Shown here: piece after piece, positions 45,696-54,622 of the stretch
How positions within the stretch are numbered: the first letter of the stretch is position 1
Layout: the number at the start of each line of letters is the position of its first letter
Assembly (NCBI RefSeq): GCF_028747805.1
Contig: NZ_CP114887.1
Span: forward strand, 365,501-429,500
Direction: 5' to 3'
DNA: 64,000 nt
Source: Solibacillus daqui
GTDB lineage: Bacteria; Bacillota; Bacilli; Bacillales_A; Planococcaceae
Notes under the pieces: model-generated
Seen by the model: the letters and a program-made list of their open reading frames with translations, nothing else
What the model was told of the DNA's origin: nothing
The model's database searches: none
Position numbers and translations under genes: made by a program

Positions 45696-45771
45696 GTTCA
45701 AATCCGCCCCTTCCATCATAAATTATGGCCCTAATTGTACCACGAAAATACTTCATTCAAATAAACAGAAC

Positions 45772-45796
45772 ATAAACTTGAAACTCAAAAGTTTAT
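45772..45796. promoter_or_regulatory. Inverted repeat in the two-component/ABC divergent region
   Basis: ATAAACTT (45772-45779) and AAGTTTAT (45789-45796) flank a nine-base spacer, midway between the divergent starts. It is a possible response-regulator site. Confidence 0.35.
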
Positions 45797-45903
45797 TGAA
45801 ATGTAATCGACTGTTTTCGTTTCCGTTAGATTCAATGTTTATACTCGACGAGTAGGTAAAAATTATGTAAGAAACAATTAGATTGAAACTGGAGGTAAAT
45901 TGA

Positions 45904-46590
45904 ATGATTGCTATTTGGAAAAAAGAGTTTATCCAATCGTTTCGCAGTGTATTTTCGCTCATTACGATTGCGATTTTCATTGCTGTATCGTATTACTTAT
46001 CTGATTTTGTATCCAAAGCCAGTTCCATTACGGGACTTCAGCTTGCGGATGCTGGTTATGTAAGTGGGCTTGTCTTTCTTATTTATATTATGGGGTTTCT
46101 GTTTATTTTTTCTCTATTTCATGACACTATCAACCGTGAGACAGAAAGCAGAACTATCCGTTTCCTGGTTACGAAGACATCTCGATCAGCTATTATTTTT
46201 GGAAAGCTGCTTGGTATATTTTCATACTGGTTTGTTTGCTTATTTGCATCTTTCAGTATCATCGCTTTCTTTTCCCATCAATTTTATGGAAAGATGTTCG
46301 GCAACTTGTTCGTTATGTTAGCTTACATTGTCTCCTTGTGCGTGCTGATGTCTTGCCTTATTCCTAAAAGATCCATGTCAATGTTTGCTGGATTACTCGT
46401 AAGTATTGCGATTCCTACGCTTGGTATATGGAGCTTGTTCTCAGACAAGCTGTGGCTCAAAATTTTTAAATATATCACACCCTATCACTATATGCTCGAA
46501 GGTGGAAAATGGGGCTGGATCATAGTATTGCTGTTAGCTGCGGTTATGGTTGGATTTTCAATCATTAACTTGAACAGGAGGGATTTATAA
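45904..46590 (+). CDS. ABC-2 type transporter permease
   Basis: 228 residues with about six membrane helices. The start IAIWKKEFIQSFRSVFSLI and SGLVFLIYIMGFLFIFSLFH match ABC-2 permeases such as the NatB/YhaP group. The conserved NRETESRTIRFLVTKTSRSA cytoplasmic segment is present. Its stop overlaps the start of the ATPase gene (TAATG). A GGAGG site precedes the ATG. The substrate is unknown. Confidence 0.88.
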   Translation: MIAIWKKEFIQSFRSVFSLITIAIFIAVSYYLSDFVSKASSITGLQLADAGYVSGLVFLIYIMGFLFIFSLFHDTINRETESRTIRFLVTKTSRSAIIFGKLLGIFSYWFVCLFASFSIIAFFSHQFYGKMFGNLFVMLAYIVSLCVLMSCLIPKRSMSMFAGLLVSIAIPTLGIWSLFSDKLWLKIFKYITPYHYMLEGGKWGWIIVLLLAAVMVGFSIINLNRRDL

Positions 46591-47498
46591 TGGTCGTCAT
46601 CGAAACGAATAACTTAAAGAAGTCTTATCAAAATCACGAAGTTGTCCGTGGAATTAATTTAAAGGTAAACGAGGGAGAAATTTTCGGTTTCCTTGGAAGA
46701 AATGGGGCAGGGAAAACAACATTTATCAATATGCTTACTGGAATTGTTCTCCCATCTAGTGGGCAATTTCATATACTAGGTGTTCCGGACAAGCAGTTAG
46801 ATCAAGTCAAACATAACGTCGGAGTTCTACCAGATTATACTGAATTTTACTCGAACGATACGGCTCTTGAACATCTTCGTTTTTTTGCCGCTCTACAAAA
46901 GCATAACGTCACTCGTCAGCAATGCCTGGATCTGTTAGAGCAGGTTGGATTAAAGGATGCTGTACATGTCAAAACCAAAAAATATTCATTCGGAATGAAG
47001 AAAAAGCTGGGTATAGCCCAAGCCGTTATTGGAAACCCAAAGCTAATCTTTTTGGACGAACCTACCTCTGGAATGGACCCAGAATCCGCACTGGAAATAC
47101 AACAATTCATTCGTGGGTTAGCTAGCCAAAAGAAAACAGTATTTATGACCTCCCATAACCTAAATGAAGTAGAGAAACTGTGTAACCGTGTTGCCATTAT
47201 GAAGAAAGGGATTATTTCTGGTTTAGGAACGATCGAACAATTGCAAAAACAATTTCAGTCCAGTATCGAAGTTACCATTAAGTTACTCCCTAAAAGTAAT
47301 GAATCCTATCGCAGGGCTCGGGAAGAAATTCAAACGTGGACCACTATGAAAAGCTGGAGTCAGCATCATCTCACGGCTGAAGTCCGAGATGAATCTGATA
47401 TTGCTGCAATCATTCATCTCTTATGCAGTAGCGGCGCCGATGTATTTGGAATTCAGACCAATCATCCTTCATTAGAGGACATTTTTATGAGCGAATGA
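46590..47498 (+). CDS. ABC transporter ATP-binding protein
   Basis: 302 residues. Walker A GRNGAGKTT (about 36-44), Q-loop GVLPDYTEFYS in place of a typical Q, signature YSFGMKKKLGIAQAV, Walker B LIFLDEPTSGMDPES and switch MTSHNLNEVEKL. The C-terminal 80 residues form a DrrA-like accessory domain. It energises the permease encoded immediately upstream. A drug, bacteriocin or lipid exporter controlled by the divergent two-component system is the likely role. Confidence 0.92.
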   Translation: MVVIETNNLKKSYQNHEVVRGINLKVNEGEIFGFLGRNGAGKTTFINMLTGIVLPSSGQFHILGVPDKQLDQVKHNVGVLPDYTEFYSNDTALEHLRFFAALQKHNVTRQQCLDLLEQVGLKDAVHVKTKKYSFGMKKKLGIAQAVIGNPKLIFLDEPTSGMDPESALEIQQFIRGLASQKKTVFMTSHNLNEVEKLCNRVAIMKKGIISGLGTIEQLQKQFQSSIEVTIKLLPKSNESYRRAREEIQTWTTMKSWSQHHLTAEVRDESDIAAIIHLLCSSGADVFGIQTNHPSLEDIFMSE

Positions 47499-47970
47499 GG
47501 TAGGTTTGGGGAGTATATCAATGGAATGATTCTCTGATAGCACCCAGCGATATGAAATAGAGTGAGATCCCTCAATTACCTATATATCCATATCCATATT
47601 CGTAATCATTTTATTTAAGGCACTAAGTAAATAATTTTTAGAGTTAATCGAAGTGGTAGCCCCCAAAAGTCATTGGACTGACTTTTGGGGGCTGCCCATT
47701 TTTGTTTAAACTAGAAGTAAGAAAATCATAAGGTAATGACAATCTTCAACAACCCAATATCCCATATAAATTAGATGAAATAGGGAATCAAGAGAAAAAT
47801 CGTTCTTATATAGTATTCTCCTAACTCTGCAGCCTTGTCGACTCTGATAGTCCTTTATCCGCTAATTGAATAAGAAAGGCTTTTTCTTGCAAAAATATTT
47901 TATGTTATGATATTAAGGTTGTGCATCTACTATATGACACATTTACATTCATCTAAGAAAAGAGGTTTTT
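47499..47970. other. Gene-free 472 bp between ABC and MFS genes
   Basis: Contains the terminator at 47658-47693. The rest is AT-rich with no gene. A TTGCAA hexamer at 47887 and TATGAT at 47906 lie before the MFS gene but are only 13 bases apart, so I do not call a promoter. Confidence 0.5.
47658..47693 (+). terminator. Strong terminator after the ABC operon
   Basis: AGCCCCCAAAAGTCA and TGACTTTTGGGGGCT are exact complements around a six-base loop. ATTTTTG follows five bases later. Confidence 0.85.
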
Positions 47971-49161
47971 ATGCACTCTACAAAATTATCGAAGCAACAT
48001 TGGTTGCTCATCTTAACACTTACTTTATTAACATTTGTTCTAGGAACAAGCGAATTTGTTATTGTCGGAATCTTAACAGATATTTCTTCAAGCTTTCAGA
48101 TAACAAATGCAAAAGCAGGTACACTCGTTTCTGCGTTTGCAATCACGTTTGCCATTGCCACACCATTAGTGATGTCAGCAACAAGTCATTTTCCAAAGCG
48201 TAAATGGATGTTGTTTTTAATAGGAACTTTCATTGCCCTGAATGCTTTGTGCGTAATTTCCACGAGCTACATCATGTTCCTTGCACTTCGGATTTTGACG
48301 GCAATTGTAACAGGCGTATTAATCTCCCTAGCTATGATTGTTGCAAGTGAAACGATGCCGATTGAAAAACGCGGAATTGCAATATCATTCGTTTTTGGTG
48401 GATTCACACTTGCAAATGTCGTTGGAGTGCCTCTTGGTATTGTCATCGCTGAAAGGTACGGCTGGAATGCCACTTTCATTTTAACTACTTTCTTAGGTTG
48501 TTTGGCGTTTTTGGCATCTTTTTCAGTCTTGCCAGATAAACTTAGCCAAGTTCGCAGTTCGATACTGGATCAGTTTTCTTTATTGACCAACCCAAGAATT
48601 TTGATGGCTTTTTTCATTCCTGCTCTCGGATTCGGAGCAACTTATACTGTCTTTACGTACCTAGTTCCTATCTTGAACGGAATGGGCGCACCAGAAAACT
48701 CGATTAGTTTAATCTTGTTTGGTTACGGATTTATCTCGATTTTCAGTAACATTCTCGCCGGCAAGATTGCTAGCCACAATGCAATCGGTCGCCTTCGATT
48801 TGTTTTTCTCGTTCAGGCAATTGTGCTAACAACTTTATTTTGGACGACAAATCATTTTATTTTAGGACTTGTAAACATTGGCTTAATGTCGTTAATGGCC
48901 ATTCTCTTAACAACATCTACTCAGCTTTATTTAATAGACCTCGCAGGAATTTATCAGCCCAAAGCAACGGGACTTGCTGCATCACTTATGCCAGTGGCAA
49001 GCAATGTAGGTATCGCTTTTGGTTCTGCATTAGGCGGAATTGTATACCATCAAGGGAATTTAATGAATGTAACATGGGTAGGGGGAATAGTTGCAGTCTG
49101 TGCAAGTCTACTAACTTTCTTTAGTTATCTTTTGGACCAAAAACAAAAGAAATCAGTATAA
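47971..49161 (+). CDS. MFS efflux transporter, second AraJ/YdhP-type copy
   Basis: 396 residues with 12 helices. TFVLGTSEFVIVGILTDIS and ARKWxxF-like SHFPKRKWMLFLIG are DHA1-family landmarks. It shares the architecture of the transporter at 37999 (GTxEF motif, GVPLG-I motif in helix 5, PxFGATYTVFTYL in helix 7) and is a distant paralogue. An AGAGG site precedes the ATG. It forms a single-gene unit with its own terminator. Substrate not predictable. Confidence 0.87.
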   Translation: MHSTKLSKQHWLLILTLTLLTFVLGTSEFVIVGILTDISSSFQITNAKAGTLVSAFAITFAIATPLVMSATSHFPKRKWMLFLIGTFIALNALCVISTSYIMFLALRILTAIVTGVLISLAMIVASETMPIEKRGIAISFVFGGFTLANVVGVPLGIVIAERYGWNATFILTTFLGCLAFLASFSVLPDKLSQVRSSILDQFSLLTNPRILMAFFIPALGFGATYTVFTYLVPILNGMGAPENSISLILFGYGFISIFSNILAGKIASHNAIGRLRFVFLVQAIVLTTLFWTTNHFILGLVNIGLMSLMAILLTTSTQLYLIDLAGIYQPKATGLAASLMPVASNVGIAFGSALGGIVYHQGNLMNVTWVGGIVAVCASLLTFFSYLLDQKQKKSV

Positions 49162-49274
49162 AAGGGAATCAACAAACGTTTGGCATGCTTCCTATGGTAT
49201 CTCCAGAAGAACAAAAACCTTTCTATGCCATAGTTAATGATATACAGTAATCTCTTCTATATAAAAAATTAAAA

Positions 49275-49313
49275 AAAGAAGTATCAAGGACGTTTAATCG
49301 TTGATACTTCTTT
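49275..49313 (+). terminator. Terminator after the second MFS gene
   Basis: AAAGAAGTATCAA and TTGATACTTCTTT are exact complements around a 13-base loop. Confidence 0.85.
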
Positions 49314-49348
49314 AAACTATATTTTTTTATTGAGTTACTTTAACAGTT

Positions 49349-49459
49349 TTATGCAATAGTGTCCTTATATTTATATCTAATCCACTCGGTATACTTATCT
49401 TCAAATCTCCTCTTACATATTTCTCTGTCTACAAAAGTAATTCCTTTAGCATCCATCAT
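49349..49459 (-). CDS. Small open frame, 36 residues, possible gene remnant
   Basis: Starts at tandem ATG codons (MMDAKGITFVDREICKRRF, then EDKYTEWIRYKYKD) and ends before the MFS terminator. Composition looks like a real, charged, helical protein, but only a weak AGG lies upstream and the family is not recognised. It may be the tail of a decayed gene. The remainder of 49162-49615 holds nothing else clear. Confidence 0.25.
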   Translation of the reverse strand: MMDAKGITFVDREICKRRFEDKYTEWIRYKYKDTIA

Positions 49460-49615
49460 AAAAGTAACCTAATTTCTCTAATCAATGGTTGGTATTTCTA
49501 TCTCCACTTTGCATTTAATCCCGTACCACTAACATTAAAATACTCACTAATAAATGGACTAAATTGGTATTTAATAGTACTATTTTAATACACAATATAT
49601 TTCGGGAGCTAGAAA

Positions 49616-50986
49616 ATGAGAATTCAATATAATCAAGGTTTATTCACACAAAACCGATACAATCACACAAATACTGAATTAAATAAAACGTTAAACAAAC
49701 TTTCTTCAGGCTTCCAAATTAACCAAGCTGCAGATGATGCTGCTGGATTAAGTATTTCAGAAAAGATGAGAGCACAAATTCGTGGGCTAAATCAGGCTGG
49801 AGAAAATATTCAAGATGGGATTTCACTTATTCAAACAGCTGAAGGTGGATTAGGTAATATCGTAGACCCTAATTTACAAAGGCTTAGAGAACTTGCGGTA
49901 CAAGCTTCCAATGATACTTTAACTGATGAAGATAGACTTTTAATACAAAAAGAAGTAGATCAAATAATAAAAGGCATAAGCGATATTGCTACTAATACTG
50001 AATTTAATGGGATGGCTTTACTCGCTGGAATGTCTAATAAAGATGGTAATCAAATACCGTCTGGTTCTTTAGCTCAAGATGTTAAAGAAATTACAACTAG
50101 TGGTGGCATAACGGATAAATATACATTCGGGGGAAAGGATTACGCTAGTGCTGTCATTGACTTTAGTAATATTACCTCAGCAAGTGACGTAGCTAATTTA
50201 GCTGGAAAAGGGGTTAATTACACTTGTTGTACTTGTACAAAAGCTTATAGTATAAAATTTGTAAATGGTAATCCGGATGCATCAAGATTAAATGATTTTA
50301 ATCCCGTGATGGAAGTGGATATCAGTTCTATTACGAACGGAACGGATTTAGTAAACAAAATTATTGAGACAGCTTATGGTCAGGCAGGATTTGTTTATGA
50401 TCCCGGTAATCCGTCTATTCCAGGTAGTGCAACAAGTTTTGTAAATCATTATTCACAGTTAGCAGCTGATGGTGGAAAAATATTTATTTATGATAATAGA
50501 CCCGGAAACGCTAATGGGAATTGGCCAAGTAATGGCAGTGGGGTATTTGATCTGAGTGTTTATGGGGAAGTACAGGAGGAAGAAGACTTGTTCTTACATT
50601 TGGATATGCAAGTAGGAAGTAATGCCGGACAAACGGTTAGAGTATCCATTCCCAATGTAACTGTGCAGAAACTAAAAATCGATCCGCTACCTGTTGATAC
50701 GCAAGTGAATGCAAATGCAGCTATTACGATTATTGATAATGCGATTAAGAAAGTATCAAGTGCAAGGTCAACTATAGGGACATATCAAAATCGTTTTGAA
50801 CATGCATACAACAATGTTCAAAATGCGGCAGAAAATTTAACAAAGGCCGAATCACAATTACGTGATACCGATATGGCTAAAGAAGTTTCTAAATTACAAA
50901 AAGACCAAGTATTATTACAATCAACTCAATCCATGATGGCACAAATCAATCAAATGAGCCAAGGGATTCTAGAGATATTAGGGTAA
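49616..50986 (+). CDS. Flagellin with a cysteine-containing central region
   Basis: 456 residues. The N-terminal D0/D1 region (about 1-140: LNKLSSGFQINQAADDAAGL, SISEKMRAQIRGLNQA, IQDGISLIQTAEG) and C-terminal D1/D0 region (from about 375: RSTIGTYQNRFEHA, ESQLRDTDMAKEV, QSMMAQINQMSQGILEILG) are canonical. The 230-residue centre is unusual: residues near 202-208 read YTCCTCTK and no other region has cysteine. No flagellar genes are adjacent, so it is an orphan filament gene. A GGGAG site precedes the ATG; no clear sigma-D promoter was found. Confidence 0.92.
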   Translation: MRIQYNQGLFTQNRYNHTNTELNKTLNKLSSGFQINQAADDAAGLSISEKMRAQIRGLNQAGENIQDGISLIQTAEGGLGNIVDPNLQRLRELAVQASNDTLTDEDRLLIQKEVDQIIKGISDIATNTEFNGMALLAGMSNKDGNQIPSGSLAQDVKEITTSGGITDKYTFGGKDYASAVIDFSNITSASDVANLAGKGVNYTCCTCTKAYSIKFVNGNPDASRLNDFNPVMEVDISSITNGTDLVNKIIETAYGQAGFVYDPGNPSIPGSATSFVNHYSQLAADGGKIFIYDNRPGNANGNWPSNGSGVFDLSVYGEVQEEEDLFLHLDMQVGSNAGQTVRVSIPNVTVQKLKIDPLPVDTQVNANAAITIIDNAIKKVSSARSTIGTYQNRFEHAYNNVQNAAENLTKAESQLRDTDMAKEVSKLQKDQVLLQSTQSMMAQINQMSQGILEILG

Positions 50987-51000
50987 GCCTTATTTTAAAC

Positions 51001-51028
51001 AGCACCAATCCAATAAAGGACTGGTGCT
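51001..51028. terminator. Terminator after flagellin
   Basis: AGCACCAATCC pairs with GGACTGGTGCT with one mismatch around a six-base loop, followed by TTACTATTTTC. Confidence 0.8.
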
Positions 51029-51063
51029 TTACTATTTTCTCTAAACCTCAAAAATAACTTTTA

Positions 51064-51690
51064 TTAAGCTTCTAGTGTTTTATAAATCTTTTTGACTCTT
51101 TTTAATTGTGGTGCTGTTAGGTATTCTTCTCTTTTTCGTAACACATTCAATAATTCCTCTTTATTTTCATCTGTTACGGCTAAAAGCGTACTTTCCGAGT
51201 GCTGAGGAATTTCCTTTGGTCTGCAATTCTCAAGGTGATGGAGTAATATTGGAAAAATCACATCATTGTTTTCCTTACTGACAGCTGCTAGCTTCGCAAG
51301 AGTTAGCACACCTTTATCAATTGTAATAACAGAACCAACTTTCATTGCACTTTTTAATATATCAAGATGAGCCATAATGGTTTCTGATGCTCCCTCGGCA
51401 ATCGTAGCTAATGCTGTCATTCCGCCCCAGACCAAACGATTATTACGGCTTTTTAGCAATTCTATAAAAGTCAGGACGTACTTATTTATGAGTTCTGGTT
51501 TAACTTGCCCAATTTCGTACGCTACTTTAATACAATCGTATTGAATCTTTTTATCTTTGCAAGTTAGGTTTTTAATTATTTCTTCGATGCCCTCATAATT
51601 TTCTTCATTGGCTAATTTATGTGCCAGCTCAATATTTGGCACTTCATCATTTCGACTTAGTTGAGAAGCTAACAGGTTCAAAACTGACAT
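51064..51690 (-). CDS. HEAT-repeat-like helical protein
   Basis: 208 residues, almost all helical, without signal or membrane segments. Repeated helix pairs of about 35-40 residues (NKYVLTFIELLKSRNNRLVW, GGMTALATIAEGASETIMAH, GVLTLAKLAAVSKEN) resemble HEAT/ARM repeats. Such proteins are binding scaffolds and no partner is evident. It is convergent with the flagellin gene. Function unknown. Confidence 0.65.
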   Translation of the reverse strand: MSVLNLLASQLSRNDEVPNIELAHKLANEENYEGIEEIIKNLTCKDKKIQYDCIKVAYEIGQVKPELINKYVLTFIELLKSRNNRLVWGGMTALATIAEGASETIMAHLDILKSAMKVGSVITIDKGVLTLAKLAAVSKENNDVIFPILLHHLENCRPKEIPQHSESTLLAVTDENKEELLNVLRKREEYLTAPQLKRVKKIYKTLEA

Positions 51691-51759
51691 GATTATCCCT
51701 CATTTATCAAATTTTTTTATATACATTATTACATTTAACCCTTAACCAATCTATTGTTT

Positions 51760-51776
51760 TGTAATAAATTTCTTAC
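51760..51776 (+). promoter_or_regulatory. Candidate WalR (YycF) box
   Basis: TGTAAT-AAATT-TCTTAC matches the WalR consensus TGTWAH-N5-TGTWAH at 11 of 12 defined positions. It lies 147 bases upstream of the LysM-3D gene; the similar B. subtilis gene yocH is a known WalR target. Confidence 0.4.
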
Positions 51777-51844
51777 GAGATATTATCGTTTAATATTAGC
51801 AATATTATTGCAATATAAATGCCATGGACGTAAACAAATTAACA

Positions 51845-51914
51845 CCTCCTTGTTCTTTTTCTCAGAAAAATCTATGTTACGATTAATAAAAATTAGCAAC
51901 CAAGAACATGGAGG
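51845..51914 (+). promoter_or_regulatory. Possible ribosome-site-sequestering pair before the LysM-3D gene
   Basis: CCTCCTTGTTCTT (51845-51857) is complementary at 12 of 13 positions to AAGAACATGGAGG (51902-51914), which contains the ribosome site of the next gene. If transcription starts upstream of 51845 the leader could hide the site. Confidence 0.4.
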
Positions 51915-51922
51915 AAAATTAA

Positions 51923-52969
51923 ATGCTTAAAAAAATTATATCAATTGTACCAGTTGCAATGCTTTCGGTAACTTTAGGTGCTAATGTTCAAGCTGCAACG
52001 ATTACCGTACAAAAAGGGGATACACTTTGGGATATATCACGTGCAAATGATACGTCTGTAGAAAATATTCAAAGGTTGAATCATCTTACTACCGACCTTA
52101 TTCACCCCGGGGATGTCTTAACCATTGCACAGCAAAAACAATATACCGTAAAGCAAGGTGATACATTATGGGACATAGCTCTAGATCATCAAGTAACAGT
52201 TTCGCAAATTAAAGAATGGAACCAATTACATACTGATATCATTCATCCAGGTTTAAATCTAATCATCTTTGATGGTTTGAAAACTAGTAATACGGTTGTA
52301 ACTGAAAAACCAATAATGCCTGAAGCACATGAATCAAAGGAAACTACAACTCCATCAACAAATAATACAGATTCAAAGGATAGTAAACCTGAAGCAACCG
52401 CTCCATCAACAAGTAATACGGATTCAAAGGATAGTAAACCTGAAGCAACCGCTCCATCAACAAATAATACAGATTCAAAGGATAGTAAACCTGAAGCAAC
52501 CGCTCCATCAACAAGTAATACGGATTCAAAGGATAGTAAACCTGAAGCAACCGCTCCATCAACAAATAATACAGATTCAAAGGATAGTAAACCTGAAGCA
52601 ACCGCTCCATCAACAAGTAATACAGCTTCAATGGATAGTACATCTGAAGTAACTGCTCCATCATCAAGTAATACGGCTTCAAAGGAAATTATAGTAGAAG
52701 CTTCAGCCTACACGGCTTCATGTGAGGGATGTTCAGGTATTACCGCTACTGGAATTAACCTTAAAACAAACCCGAATGCAAAGGTCATCTCAGTTGACCC
52801 AACTGTTATTCCACTTGGTAGTAAAGTTTATGTAGAAGGCTATGGCGAAGCAATCGCAGGGGATACTGGCGGAGCCATTAAAGGAAATCGAATCGATGTC
52901 TTTATTCCTTCTCAACAGGATGCAATCAATTTTGGAGTAAAACAATTAAAGGTAACAATATTAAACTAA
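51923..52969 (+). CDS. Cell-wall protein: signal peptide, two LysM, tandem repeats, 3D domain (YocH-like)
   Basis: 348 residues. Sec signal peptide ends about residue 24 (VQAA). LysM 1 (about 26-69: TVQKGDTLWDISRAND) and LysM 2 (about 74-117: TVKQGDTLWDIALDH) bind peptidoglycan. A Ser/Thr/Pro/Asp-rich spacer (about 144-250) is made of 17-residue repeats. The C-terminal 3D domain (about 260-348) keeps the three aspartates in VDPTVIPLGS, AGDTGG and RIDVF, as in MltA/YocH-type murein-cleaving proteins. It probably remodels wall at the surface. WalR control is plausible from the upstream box. Confidence 0.92.
   Translation: MLKKIISIVPVAMLSVTLGANVQAATITVQKGDTLWDISRANDTSVENIQRLNHLTTDLIHPGDVLTIAQQKQYTVKQGDTLWDIALDHQVTVSQIKEWNQLHTDIIHPGLNLIIFDGLKTSNTVVTEKPIMPEAHESKETTTPSTNNTDSKDSKPEATAPSTSNTDSKDSKPEATAPSTNNTDSKDSKPEATAPSTSNTDSKDSKPEATAPSTNNTDSKDSKPEATAPSTSNTASMDSTSEVTAPSSSNTASKEIIVEASAYTASCEGCSGITATGINLKTNPNAKVISVDPTVIPLGSKVYVEGYGEAIAGDTGGAIKGNRIDVFIPSQQDAINFGVKQLKVTILN
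52352..52657 (+). repeat. 51-bp tandem coding repeats in an alternating A/B pattern
   Basis: Five near-identical 51-bp units (52352-52606) followed by a degenerate sixth. Each encodes PSTxNTDSKDSKPEATA, with x alternating N, S, N, S, N and a linked synonymous change (ACA/ACG). The alternation shows that expansion was by 102-bp doublets. Copy number is likely to vary between strains. Confidence 0.92.
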
Positions 52970-53036
52970 CATATCTATTACCATCCTATCCTTAGGATTG
53001 CTATAAATGTACAAAAAGGTGATTTGAATCTTAAAT

Positions 53037-53070
53037 AAAAAAAAGGAACCAGATTTGGTCCCTTTTTTTT
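53037..53070 (+). terminator. Terminator after the LysM-3D gene
   Basis: AAAAAAGG-ACC and GGT-CCTTTTTT arms with small bulges and a short loop, ending in a run of eight or more T. Confidence 0.85.
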
Positions 53071-53087
53071 TCAGCCATTCCAATAGG

Positions 53088-53113
53088 GGAGTGCCCAAAA
53101 AGTTGGTCACTCC
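53088..53113. terminator. Second hairpin, probable terminator of the symporter gene
   Basis: GGAGTG (53088-53093) and CACTCC (53108-53113) with CCCAA/TTGG pairing inside. It lies 15 bases after the AGCS stop on the minus strand and has TTTTAT on the plus side. Confidence 0.55.
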
Positions 53114-53127
53114 TTTTATAATAAAAT

Positions 53128-54558
53128 TTAACTTTGTTCTTCTATTTCTTCATCTTCTCTCCAACATTCAACTTCTCCAATTTCAGGTACATTTTTCGTA
53201 TAGAACACTGGATCTTTACCTTGTTTACGTTGGTTTAAATAATCATTAATTACTGGTTTTGCTACTTTCCAAAGTAACAGAATAGCGATTAAGTTTATGA
53301 TTGCCATAATGCCCATAAATAGATCCGCTAAATCCCATACAACTTGTACTTTTGCAACCGAACCAAACATGACAAAGAGTACGACAAATATACGGAATAC
53401 AAATAATCCATTTTTTGAATCTTTAATAAATCCAATATTCGATTCACCATAGTAGTAGTTACCAATAACCGTGCTAAAGGCAAACATAAATACAATTATT
53501 GCTAAAAAGCTACCTGCCCAATCACCTAGGTTTTCAACTAAGGAAGCTTGAGTTAAATTTACGGAAGTAGCATCAGATTGAAGATATGCATCACCCAATA
53601 ATACGATTGCAGCAGTTGCAGTACAAACTAATAAAGTATCAATAAATACACCAAGTGCTTGAATCAAGCCTTGCTTTACTGGGTGTGAAACAGCTGCTGT
53701 TGCTGCTGCATTAGGTGCAGAACCCATCCCTGCTTCGTTGGAGAATAGACCACGTTTAATCCCATTCATAATTGCTGCCCCTAACATTCCCGCAAAGGCT
53801 TCTTCCAATCCAAAGGCAGATTTAATGATCAGGGCAAACACATTTGGAAGTTCTGAAATATTGATGATTACAACAAAAAGTGCAATGATAATATATAAAA
53901 TTGCCATAACCGGAACAACTATTTGAGTGAAGCTTACAATTCGCTTTAACCCACCAAAAACAATGATTCCTGTAAAAGCAGCCATTATTAAACCTACAAT
54001 AACACGATTAGCACCAAAACTCTCTTCAAAGGCTATTGAAATCGTATTGGCTTGTACTGCATTAAAAATAAAACCGTAAGTAACTGTAATAACTACAGCA
54101 AAAAGAATACCCATCCACCTTTTATTTAAGCCCTTTTCCATATAATAGGCAGGACCACCACGAAACAATCCAGTACGTTGATCTTTAACTTTATATACTT
54201 GTGCTAATGTACTTTCAATCAGTGCAGACGCACTCCCAATTAGCGCAATCATCCACATCCAAAATACAGCACCAGGACCTCCAAGAGCAATTGCCGTCGC
54301 AACCCCAGCAATATTACCAGTTCCAATACGTGAAGCGGCGGATATTGTAAAGGCCTGGAAAGAAGATATACCCTTTTTCCCTGACTTATCTTTTGGCGCT
54401 GCTTCTGTAATAAGTTTAAACATTTCTGGGATTAATCTAAATTGAATAAACTTCGTTTTAACAGTAAAAAACACACCTGTTCCAACTAACAATACAATTA
54501 ATACATACGAATATAAAATTGTATTTATTTCACCTAGAATACTGTCAAACCAATTCAT
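53128..54558 (-). CDS. Sodium:alanine/glycine symporter (AGCS family)
   Basis: 476 residues from the ATG at 54558 (MNWFDSILGEINTILYSY), which follows AAAGGAAG; the frame is open 21 codons further up without a site. About 11 helices. Family motifs: SSFQAFTISAASRIGTGNIA, GGPGAVFWMWM, RGGPAYYMEKGL and GLFSNEAGMGSAPNAAATA. It imports alanine or glycine with Na+. The long leader region upstream contains two or more hairpins that may control it. Confidence 0.92.
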   Translation of the reverse strand: MNWFDSILGEINTILYSYVLIVLLVGTGVFFTVKTKFIQFRLIPEMFKLITEAAPKDKSGKKGISSFQAFTISAASRIGTGNIAGVATAIALGGPGAVFWMWMIALIGSASALIESTLAQVYKVKDQRTGLFRGGPAYYMEKGLNKRWMGILFAVVITVTYGFIFNAVQANTISIAFEESFGANRVIVGLIMAAFTGIIVFGGLKRIVSFTQIVVPVMAILYIIIALFVVIINISELPNVFALIIKSAFGLEEAFAGMLGAAIMNGIKRGLFSNEAGMGSAPNAAATAAVSHPVKQGLIQALGVFIDTLLVCTATAAIVLLGDAYLQSDATSVNLTQASLVENLGDWAGSFLAIIVFMFAFSTVIGNYYYGESNIGFIKDSKNGLFVFRIFVVLFVMFGSVAKVQVVWDLADLFMGIMAIINLIAILLLWKVAKPVINDYLNQRKQGKDPVFYTKNVPEIGEVECWREDEEIEEQS

Positions 54559-54622
54559 AAATTCACTTCCTTTATTTAATAAAATCTCCTGTTCACCATA
54601 GGAACACAAATTTGGAAACAAA

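Noticed and set aside
47887..47911. TTGCAA/TATGAT promoter before the second MFS gene
   Set aside because: The hexamers are only 13 bases apart, too close for a sigma-A promoter.
49580..49616. Sigma-D promoter before the flagellin gene
   Set aside because: TAAA-like and GATAT-like hexamers occur but not with the 15-base spacing and GCCGATAT form expected.
52329..52682. Repetitive long frames on both strands over the LysM-3D spacer, and a CRISPR-like periodicity
   Set aside because: The 51-bp units are contiguous with no spacers and encode the Ser/Pro-rich linker of a clear secreted protein; the other frames are shadows.
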